From Cyanobacteria bacterium UBA5018 (GTDB lineage Bacteria > Cyanobacteriota > Cyanobacteriia > PCC-6307 > Cyanobiaceae): a stretch of 18,748 nucleotides of DNA. How positions within the stretch are numbered: position 1 is the first letter of the stretch; each line of letters begins with the position of its first letter. The stretch lies in the NCBI GenBank assembly GCA_002396505.1, contig DGYA01000139.1:1-18748 (forward strand). Direction: 5' to 3'. Shown one piece after another: positions 14,220-18,748 of this stretch. Both the position numbers and the translations under genes were made by a program. The notes beneath the pieces are model-generated. The model worked only from the letters and a program-made list of their open reading frames with translations, did no database searches and was not told the origin of the DNA.

Positions 14220-14990
14220 ATGAGCGCTAAGCCTGCCCATCAGAGCAACGACAGCAGCGCCCGCCAGCTGCTTTACCGACCGGCCGCCGCCCGCTTCCAC
14301 AGCCAACTGGACTGGCTGGACAGCTGGCATAGCTTTTCTTTCGCCGACCACTACGACCCAGCCTGGGTGGGATTTGGACCCTTGCGGGTGATTAACGATG
14401 ACACGATTAGCGCCGGCCGCGGCTTTGGCTTGCACCCCCACCGGGACATGGAAATCGTGACCGTGATGGTGGAGGGCCAGATCGACCACTGTGACTCCCT
14501 GGGCCATAGGCAGGTGTTGCGGGCCGGCGAGCTGCAGTGGATGAGCGCCGGCAGCGGCCTGGTGCACAGCGAGATCAACGGCGGCGAAAGGGCCTGTAGG
14601 TTGCTACAGATCTGGATCGAACCCAGCCAGGCCGGCCAGCCGCCAGCCTACGGGCAGAAGCCCTTTGCCATCGGCCCAGACTGGACGCCACTGCTGGATC
14701 CCAATGGTGCCGGCGGAGCGCTGATGATTCGGCGGCCGGTAAAACTTTGGCGCGCCCAGCCTGAGGCTGGCAGGTCCCTAGAGCTGCGCATCAGCAGCGG
14801 TTGCCAGGGCTGGCTGCAACTAATTGAAGGTAGCGGCAGTCTGCGCCCAAGTGACAGCTCTGGCTCTCCTCAAGTGCCTGCCCAGCTCCAGCTGCAGAGG
14901 GGCGATGGCTGCGGTTTCGGATCGACGGCTCTGGATCGGTTCACGGCCGGCGCCAACGGCGCTGACTTGCTGCTGTTCGAGCTGCGCTGA
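14220..14990 (+). CDS. Pirin family protein (YhaK-like bicupin)
   Basis: 256 residues with a two-cupin layout. The N-terminal cupin has HPHRDMEIVTVMVEGQIDH (72-90) and AGSGLVHSE (110-118); His72, His74, His116 and Glu118 match the usual single-metal site of pirins. DSWHSFSFADHYDP (34-47) is typical of the YhaK subgroup. Bacterial members include quercetin dioxygenases and redox-responsive proteins; the substrate here cannot be told. Cytoplasmic, no signal peptide. The ATG has GGGAG six bases upstream. The C-terminal cupin is less conserved and has a Ser/Gly/Pro-rich loop (SDSSGSPQVP). It stands alone, followed by a strong hairpin 10 bases after the stop. Confidence 0.92.
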   Translation: MSAKPAHQSNDSSARQLLYRPAAARFHSQLDWLDSWHSFSFADHYDPAWVGFGPLRVINDDTISAGRGFGLHPHRDMEIVTVMVEGQIDHCDSLGHRQVLRAGELQWMSAGSGLVHSEINGGERACRLLQIWIEPSQAGQPPAYGQKPFAIGPDWTPLLDPNGAGGALMIRRPVKLWRAQPEAGRSLELRISSGCQGWLQLIEGSGSLRPSDSSGSPQVPAQLQLQRGDGCGFGSTALDRFTAGANGADLLLFELR

Positions 14991-15000
14991 AACCGGTGGA

Positions 15001-15039
15001 ACTGCCAGGGAAGCTTGGGAAAGCCCAAGCCAGGGCAGT
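15001..15039 (+). terminator. Hairpin after the pirin gene, likely terminator without T-run
   Basis: Inner perfect 7-bp stem GCTTGGG / CCCAAGC with loop AAAG (15013-15030), enclosed by ACTGCC (15001-15006) and GGCAGT (15034-15039). It starts 10 bases after the stop. It lacks a T tract, so termination or RNA stabilisation are both possible. Confidence 0.45.
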
Positions 15040-15142
15040 GGCTCGCCAAGCATCCCAGGGCAGAACGGGAATGGCAAAGCAGCTAAGGCCTGAATGCCGA
15101 AAAATTTGGCGATTTGCCAGAGCCGCCTGAACCAGCAAATCT

Positions 15143-15312
15143 CTAAGCTGGTTGAACTGTTAAGCCGTTAAAATTACTAAGCTATTAAGATTACTAAGCT
15201 ATTAAGCTTACTAAGCTATTGGGATTACTAAGCTATTGGGATTGCTAAGCTATTGGTATTACCAAGCTGCTAAAATTATCAAGCTGGTAGAACCGCTAAA
15301 CCAGTGGAAAGT
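15143..15312. repeat. 17-bp degenerate tandem array, 10 units
   Basis: Ten consecutive 17-base units. The best are CTAAGCTATTAAGATTA (15177-15193), CTAAGCTATTAAGCTTA (15194-15210), CTAAGCTATTGGGATTA (15211-15227), CTAAGCTATTGGGATTG (15228-15244) and CTAAGCTATTGGTATTA (15245-15261). Units at both ends are the most diverged, as in an array that grows in the middle and decays outwards. Seventeen is not a multiple of 3. Confidence 0.96.
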
Positions 15313-15411
15313 TTGAAGAGTTTTAGCGATTCAGGGCGGAGGCCGTCAGGGCCCTGGCCTTTGCTGCCGTCGCCATCGCAGCATGGGTTATTCGCGAGTC
15401 GCAGGCAGTCG

Positions 15412-15804
15412 ATGCTGGAACCACCCCGCGGCTATCGCACGCTGGCCTGGATTGGCCTAGTTGCCAACATCCTCTCAATTCCTCTGGGCGCCCTGGCCGT
15501 GGTGGGAGATCCCCATTGGCGCACCGCCAATATTGTGGTGGGATCGGCTGCGGTGCTGCCCACGGCTGCGGTGGGGATCGTGGCCTCTGTGGCCCTGCTG
15601 CAGTGGCGGGCCTGGGGCCAAATTCTGGCAATTGTGGCGCTGTCCCTGAGCTTGGCGGTGGGTCTGCCCTACGCCATCGTGCGCCTGGTCCTGGTGAGCG
15701 AGGGCCGGGGGGCCACCGCCGCGGCTTCCATCCTGTTGTCGATCATCAATGTGGCAGTGCTGGTGTTCTGGTGTCGACCATCGATCCGCCGCTACCTCAC
15801 CTGA
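15412..15804 (+). CDS. Small four-helix membrane protein, unknown function
   Basis: 130 residues from the ATG at 15412 (MLEPPRGYRTLAW). Four hydrophobic segments are visible at about 11-32, 40-63, 69-93 and 103-120, with few charges between and a basic C terminus (CRPSIRRYLT). No catalytic motif or known family was recognised. A GTG at 15304 would add 36 residues partly coded by the repeat array and is less likely. Isolated between two repeat-rich gaps. The even distribution of helices and GC-rich codon use like that of neighbouring genes support a real gene. Confidence 0.75.
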   Translation: MLEPPRGYRTLAWIGLVANILSIPLGALAVVGDPHWRTANIVVGSAAVLPTAAVGIVASVALLQWRAWGQILAIVALSLSLAVGLPYAIVRLVLVSEGRGATAAASILLSIINVAVLVFWCRPSIRRYLT

Positions 15805-15976
15805 AGCCCTGGCCCAAGCTCCAGGCCACTGCGCTCCAGAGCGAAGCCTGAAATCAGCTCACTGGGCCAACTCTGAGCCACATTCGCTGAGCTAGGCGCC
15901 AGTGGCGTCCATGCTCCATAAGACACGCTTAGCCCACCTGCTCCCCATCAATCCAGCGTCAATGTAATGCTTTCGG

Positions 15977-16032
15977 CATTGTATTTTCAGCGTCGTATTT
16001 TCAGCCTCTTGCCTTCAGCCTCTTGCCTTCAG
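15977..16032. repeat. 14-bp tandem array, 4 units
   Basis: CATTGTATTTTCAG, CGTCGTATTTTCAG, CCTCTTGCCTTCAG, CCTCTTGCCTTCAG. The last two are identical; the first two share CGTATTTTCAG except for one base. All end in TTCAG. Confidence 0.93.
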
Positions 16033-16161
16033 GTCACCTCGAAAAAGTTGTCTATTCCGCCCCTGCATGCCAGGGGAAAGCCAAGCATCACTATGCTTTT
16101 CATGCCACCAGATCGGGGAGATTTGGGATTTTCGAGCTGCCCTTCGACACCTTGTATTCAC

Positions 16162-16251
16162 TATTGCAATCTTTATCGTTAGAATTTTCGGTATTACAAT
16201 CCTCGGCGTTGCGATCTTCAGTGTTGCAATCTTCAGCATTATGTTTTAAAT
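16162..16251. repeat. 15-bp degenerate tandem array, about 6 units
   Basis: TATTGCAATCTTTAT, CGTTAGAATTTTCGG, TATTACAATCCTCGG, CGTTGCGATCTTCAG, TGTTGCAATCTTCAG and a decayed CATTATGTTTTAAAT. Consensus near YGTTGCAATCTTCAG. Confidence 0.92.
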
Positions 16252-16252
16252 G

Positions 16253-16414
16253 TTATTTCTTCGGGACAATGGCTTCGATGTGATGACAAAGGCGCTGTTC
16301 CAAGCACCTGTGGAGCCCTTCTTGGGCGACCATTTTCATTGTCGGACCACGGTCAATGCTACGACCAAGCTCACGGCTAAATGCCAAAGTCAATGATTCC
16401 CTGGTTCTGCCCAT
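16253..16414 (-). CDS. Possible 53-residue basic protein
   Basis: From an ATG at 16412-16414 to TAA at 16253-16255. It reads MGRTRESLTLAFSRELGR and continues with GPTMKMVAQEGLHRCLEQ, ending EAIVPKK. The composition is protein-like, mixed and basic, unlike the repetitive frames around it, and its stop lies just beyond the 15-bp array. No family was recognised and there is no strong ribosome binding site. It may be a small gene, a remnant of a larger one, or chance. Confidence 0.25.
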   Translation of the reverse strand: MGRTRESLTLAFSRELGRSIDRGPTMKMVAQEGLHRCLEQRLCHHIEAIVPKK

Positions 16415-16526
16415 GGAGCCCTGATTCTGTAACGGTGGTTAGCTGGCAGCGCCAAGATCATCGCGGTTTTCCAGAATTTCCCTTGTGACCTTCTCGGAAG
16501 CCATCCTCACCGGGCCATCGGGTGAG

Positions 16527-16554
16527 ATTGGGTCGCTGCGATTGGGTCGCCAAG
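16527..16554. repeat. 14-bp direct repeat, 2 units
   Basis: GATTGGGTCGCTGC followed directly by GATTGGGTCGCCAA; the preceding bases (GGGTGA) partly resemble a further unit. A minimal, perhaps young, duplication of 14 bases. Confidence 0.75.
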
Positions 16555-16583
16555 GGGCCTCCCCAGGGGGGAAAGCCGGCAAG

Positions 16584-16637
16584 TTGTCGATTTTCCACGG
16601 CTTGTCCAGTTTTCAGGGCTTTTCCGGTTTTCCGGGC
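16584..16637. repeat. 18-bp tandem array, 3 units
   Basis: TTGTCGATTTTCCACGGC, TTGTCCAGTTTTCAGGGC and TTTTCCGGTTTTCCGGGC. A partial fourth begins with TTTCTCAGGCC. Confidence 0.88.
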
Positions 16638-16797
16638 TTTCTCAGGCCTCGCGAACCACTGAGAAACGAACAAAAACCGCCAGAACTTTACCAAACAACA
16701 CGAAAACGTTGTGAAGCTTCATGAAAATGCCGCAGAACGACGCCAAGATGTTGTGGAGGTGACAGTTCCCAGCTGGCACATCAGCGAGGATTGCCCC

Positions 16798-17040
16798 ATG
16801 CCACTTCAACAACGCGACAGTTTTGCCATGGCCCACGAGCGCCAGTACCGACTGGTGAATGGACAGGGGGAACCCCATCCGGTACTCGACGACCTCTACG
16901 AGTCGCTGGAATCCGCCTGGAACGAAGCCACCAGCTGGTGGAGCCAGGAAATTGGCACTTCCCAGGGGCCGATGGAGATCGGCGTGGAGGTGAGCACAGC
17001 CTGCGGCGGCTGGCGCACCCTGCGTCATCCAGGCCGCTGA
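16798..17040 (+). CDS. Small conserved-type picocyanobacterial protein, 80 aa
   Basis: 80 residues beginning MPLQQRDSFAMAHERQYRLV. It has the segments HPVLDDLYESLESAWNEA (27-44), WWSQEIG (47-53) and PMEIGVEVSTACGGWRTL (58-75). I recall proteins like this as conserved hypotheticals of marine Synechococcus and Cyanobium; the function is unknown. It is soluble, with one Cys. The ATG at 16798 is favoured over an upstream GTG (16711) because GAGGA lies seven bases before it and the family text starts there. The gene is convergent with the DUF2808 gene, 47 bases away. Confidence 0.85.
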   Translation: MPLQQRDSFAMAHERQYRLVNGQGEPHPVLDDLYESLESAWNEATSWWSQEIGTSQGPMEIGVEVSTACGGWRTLRHPGR

Positions 17041-17087
17041 GCGGCCCAGGTGCCGCAGCTGCCCTGCGCCCCGGGCGGCCCGGCCCC

Positions 17088-17741
17088 TCAGAGCAGGTCG
17101 CTCAAGCCGTAGATGCGCAGCGTGCCGAAGCCCAGGGGCGCCGGGCTCGGATTTGGGCCCGCCGGGAAGGCATTCACCTGAAACATGTAGGTGTCGGACT
17201 GGGAGGGGTTGTGCCAGGGCTTGAGCATCACCGTTACCGTGCTGCCCGGGGCGATCGGCTCGGGGAAGCTGATACTGAACCGGCGGCTGGAACTATCGAA
17301 GCTGGCCGTCACCGGCACCTGGGCGCCCGCCTGGCGCGGCCGACCCAAAAAGGCTTGGGTGCGCTCCACCAGGAAGGGAAACTGCCAGTCGGAGCCCCTG
17401 CTTTGCTGAATCGTTAGCCCCCCTAGAGAGGCACCGGCATCTGCCGCCAGCTCCACGGTGAAGAAGTACTCGGCCGAGGGATCGCCCACCGTGGTGTAGT
17501 AGCTGAGCAGGTCCACCTTCCAGGGCGGTCGCTGAAAGTAGGTGGCGCCATTTAGCTCTAGGGCGCTGGCCGCTGGGGGCCTGCTCGCCACCGGGGAGGT
17601 TTCCAGCAGCAGCCCACCCGCCAGGCAACCAAACCCCAGCAGCCCCAGCCAGGTCCAGCCCGCCAGGGGCCGCCGCCAGGTTTGGCGCTGGCACTGCCGC
17701 CGGGGTACTGGCAGGTTTTTGGGCCGATAGGGGAACGCCAT
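17088..17741 (-). CDS. DUF2808 family exported protein
   Basis: 217 residues from the ATG at 17741 (a TTG directly before it is also in frame). A basic N terminus (PRRQCQRQTWRRP) is followed by one hydrophobic helix (about 29-46), consistent with a signal anchor or uncleaved signal peptide; the remainder would be periplasmic. LLSYYTTVGDPSAEYFFTVE (78-97), the central LGGLTIQQS (106-114), TVTVMLKPWHNPSQSDTYMF (168-187) and the ending GFGTLRIYGL (204-213) match the cyanobacterial DUF2808 pattern. The molecular role is unknown. Its upstream region (17742-18504) is AT-rich and full of repeats, so its promoter would lie in or next to them. Confidence 0.88.
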   Translation of the reverse strand: MAFPYRPKNLPVPRRQCQRQTWRRPLAGWTWLGLLGFGCLAGGLLLETSPVASRPPAASALELNGATYFQRPPWKVDLLSYYTTVGDPSAEYFFTVELAADAGASLGGLTIQQSRGSDWQFPFLVERTQAFLGRPRQAGAQVPVTASFDSSSRRFSISFPEPIAPGSTVTVMLKPWHNPSQSDTYMFQVNAFPAGPNPSPAPLGFGTLRIYGLSDLL

Positions 17742-17810
17742 CAAAGCTGGTCGCAGTTGCAGCCAGGCTAGGGACGGGGGCCTGGGCTGCCAGCCGCATA
17801 ACTTGCTCTA

Positions 17811-17904
17811 TACAGAGCCCGATACAGCACCCTCAGAAATTTACCAATACAGAGACCCATGCAGAGACTTGTACAGAGTCTCCATAAATTTACCAATACA
17901 GAGC
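17811..17904. repeat. Degenerate ATACAGAG-type repeats with a 49-bp direct repeat
   Basis: Variants of ATACAGAG recur (TATACAGAG, GATACAGCA, AATACAGAG, ATGCAGAG, GTACAGAG, AATACAGAG). An 18-base exact copy, AAATTTACCAATACAGAG, is found at 17837-17854 and 17886-17903, suggesting a larger unit of 49 bp made of smaller ones. Confidence 0.85.
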
Positions 17905-17970
17905 CCTTAGAAAACCCTCCAGAGAGTGTCAAATGCAGGCGCAGATAGGTTCCCTGACAGATCCCAAGTA

Positions 17971-18046
17971 ATTTCTCAAACCATACCTCAATCAATTTCT
18001 TAAACCATACCCCACAATCCATTTTCAATCATTTCTTAAACCATGC
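17971..18046. repeat. ATTTCTTAAACCATAC repeats, 3 copies
   Basis: ATTTCTCAAACCATAC (17971-17986), ATTTCTTAAACCATAC (17995-18010) and ATTTCTTAAACCATGC (18031-18046), spaced 24 and 36 bases start to start, i.e. multiples of 12. The sequence between copies is a weaker match (CCATTTTCAATC). Confidence 0.9.
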
Positions 18047-18050
18047 TTAG

Positions 18051-18141
18051 TCATCTCAAGTCATCTTAGGTCGTCTCAGGTCGTCTCAGGTCATCTCAAG
18101 CTATTTCGAGCTATCTTCAAGCTATCTCAAGCCATTTCTAA
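18051..18141. repeat. 10-bp degenerate tandem array, 9 units
   Basis: TCATCTCAAG, TCATCTTAGG, TCGTCTCAGG, TCGTCTCAGG, TCATCTCAAG, CTATTTCGAG, CTATCTTCAAG (11 bases), CTATCTCAAG, CCATTTCTAA. It begins four bases after the previous repeat group. Confidence 0.95.
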
Positions 18142-18436
18142 AATCACTTCCCAATTCGTTTCCAGTTATTTGTAGCCATTTCTCAGGCCATATACCAACT
18201 CAAAGATTGATTTTTGCACTCTAAAAAACAGCTATTTTGGCGACACTACCAGTCGAGTAGATCTGTGACGTCGCTGTTCCATTGGCCGCGGCTCTGGTTT
18301 CACAGAGCCTTCTTTGGCATAGAGCGCCGCCGGAGATCTCGATCAACTCTAGATATAAATCTGGACCTGACTAATGCTCCTCCCTGGCGGGCCTATAATG
18401 CCTGGTCTGATCGACCTAAAATGAAGGAGGCGGAGG

Positions 18437-18513
18437 TTGTTGGTAAATTGTTTGTTGGCAAATTGTTTTTTTGGCCAATTACTTGCTTGCTAATTACTTG
18501 TTTGCTAGTTAAC
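18437..18513. repeat. 15-bp tandem array, 5 units, covering a stop codon
   Basis: TTGTTGGTAAATTGT, TTGTTGGCAAATTGT, TTTTTTGGCCAATTAC, TTGCTTGCTAATTAC, TTGTTTGCTAGTTAAC (15-16 bases each). The last unit contains the stop (TAG, 18505-18507) and last codons of the minus-strand gene at the window edge. Confidence 0.92.
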
Positions 18514-18748
18514 AGCTAAAAAGACCTGGGGATCCTGATCCCGACGGTGTTGGCTGGGAATTGGAGGCCCGAAGGCGTTTGGATCGGCCGGATCCAAGCG
18601 GGCGCTGCTCTCCAGGGCTTGGCGCAATTGGCGGGCAGCATGCAAGGGCATGTCGCGGGGCACGCTGATGCGATCTCGCAGCGCCCGCAGGGCCGCCGCC
18701 GTGCCGGCGGGGGGCGCCAGGGCGGTGCCCGTGGCCAGCAGGGTGAGG
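18505..18748 (-). CDS. 3' part of an unidentified protein, cut by window edge
   Basis: The last 80 codons of a minus-strand gene whose start is beyond the window. It includes ATGTALAPPAGTAAALRALR, then DRISVPRDMPLHAARQLRQA and ends HRRDQDPQVFLAVN. GC-rich codon use, the absence of stops and a helical composition support a coding frame. It reminds me weakly of the C-terminal tail of glutathione S-transferase-like proteins of picocyanobacteria, but I cannot confirm this. The final residues and the TAG come from a 15-bp repeat unit, so the C terminus may have been altered by repeat growth. Confidence 0.6.
   Translation of the reverse strand, partial: LTLLATGTALAPPAGTAAALRALRDRISVPRDMPLHAARQLRQALESSARLDPADPNAFGPPIPSQHRRDQDPQVFLAVN

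Larger units (their letters stand above)
14991..15411. other. Gap with hairpin and long tandem array
   Basis: Between the pirin gene and a small membrane-protein gene. It holds a perfect-arm hairpin just after the pirin stop, about 100 bases without visible structure, then a 17-bp array (15143-15312). A GTG at 15304 in the array would extend the membrane protein by 36 residues, but that stretch does not look conserved. Confidence 0.6.
15805..16797. other. One-kb repeat-rich gap
   Basis: Contains, in order: an unstructured stretch (15805-15976), a 14-bp array (15977-16032), a 15-bp array (16162-16251), a possible 53-residue minus-strand frame (16253-16414), a pair of 14-bp units (16527-16554), an 18-bp triplet (16584-16637) and the leader of the next gene. 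Frames through the arrays code for repetitive hydrophobic or basic text and look like by-products of the repeats. Confidence 0.7.
17742..18504. other. Repeat-rich AT-rich gap, no convincing gene
   Basis: Between two minus-strand genes. It holds several degenerate repeats (17811-17904, 17971-18046, 18051-18141, 18437-18513), which are listed separately. The stretch 18142-18436 has no clear tandem structure; it contains a TATAAT at 18394-18399. Frames open across the gap are low in complexity and resemble no known protein. Confidence 0.65.

Noticed and set aside
15143..15312. CRISPR array
   Set aside because: Units follow each other directly with no spacers, are only 17 bp and degenerate, and no cas gene is near. 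The same holds for the other arrays.
16015..16239. Minus-strand frame with repeated Lys-Ile-Ala-Thr text, and the matching hydrophobic plus-strand frame
   Set aside because: Both are direct readings of the 15-bp array, lack a ribosome binding site and contain no known pattern; treated as by-products of the repeat.
16711..16797. Extended N terminus of the 80-residue protein from GTG 16711
   Set aside because: The good GAGGA site and the family-like start MPLQQRDSF both favour the ATG at 16798.
17071..17083. CCGGG/CCCGG hairpin between the convergent genes as a terminator
   Set aside because: Only five base pairs, loop of three, no T-run on either strand; too weak in GC-rich DNA.
17293..17799. 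Second minus-strand frame overlapping the DUF2808 gene
   Set aside because: Low-complexity Ala/Gly text in another phase of a GC-rich gene; the DUF2808 frame has the conserved motifs and the hydrophobic anchor.
1926..18513. Cyanobacterial STRR heptanucleotide repeats or HIP1 sites
   Set aside because: The 14-bp units do not split into two equal heptamers, unit sequence differs at each locus, and I saw no GCGATCGC octamers on reading the window.
18214..18519. Plus-strand frame of 101 codons near the window end
   Set aside because: It would start at TTG, has Arg-rich then repeat-derived text, and overlaps the end of a better supported minus-strand gene.

Overview
The window looks like a chromosome segment of a phycobilisome-containing picocyanobacterium of the Synechococcus/Cyanobium type. 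Three things point there: a ferredoxin-NADP reductase with an N-terminal phycobilisome-linker (CpcD-like) domain, the cluster zwf-opcA-cobB, and a geranylgeranyl diphosphate synthase next to a DUF212 membrane protein. Genes are GC-rich, closely packed and often overlapping. No tRNA, rRNA, CRISPR, phage or intact insertion sequence was seen.

Layout. 1-2500: a UDP-glucose 6-dehydrogenase of unusually animal-like sequence (minus) and a START/COQ10-like SRPBCC protein (minus), the latter divergent from petH. 2600-8800 (plus): petH with a strong intrinsic terminator, then zwf, opcA, cobB and an acylphosphatase in one probable operon. 9030-9790 (plus): a GAP/LysE-like membrane protein, convergent with the next block. 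9826-13300 (minus): crtE, a DUF212 PAP2-like membrane protein and a RecD-like helicase, joined by 4-base ATGA and GTGA stop/start overlaps. 13301-14219: an AT-rich island without a convincing gene. 14220-17744: a pirin, a small four-helix membrane protein, an 80-residue conserved-type small protein and a DUF2808 exported protein. The window ends inside the 3' part of a minus-strand gene.

How the genes work together. PetH makes NADPH from photosynthetic electrons, while Zwf with its assembly factor OpcA makes NADPH from glucose 6-phosphate in the dark. CobB amidates the corrin ring of B12. CrtE supplies the C20 precursor of carotenoids and phytol, and the coupled DUF212 protein is a candidate lipid-phosphate or prenyl-phosphate enzyme.

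The most striking signal is not a gene. Degenerate tandem arrays with short units (5, 10, 14, 15, 17 or 18 bp) and a different unit sequence at each locus occur in most of the larger intergenic gaps. They also occur inside cobB, the helicase and the DUF212 gene. Inside genes every clear period is a multiple of 3 (15 or 18 bp); in gaps 14, 17, 10 and 5 are common. Several arrays sit exactly on stop codons; one 4-copy array carries the stops of both convergent genes. This suggests an active, locus-independent duplication process filtered by selection on reading frame.
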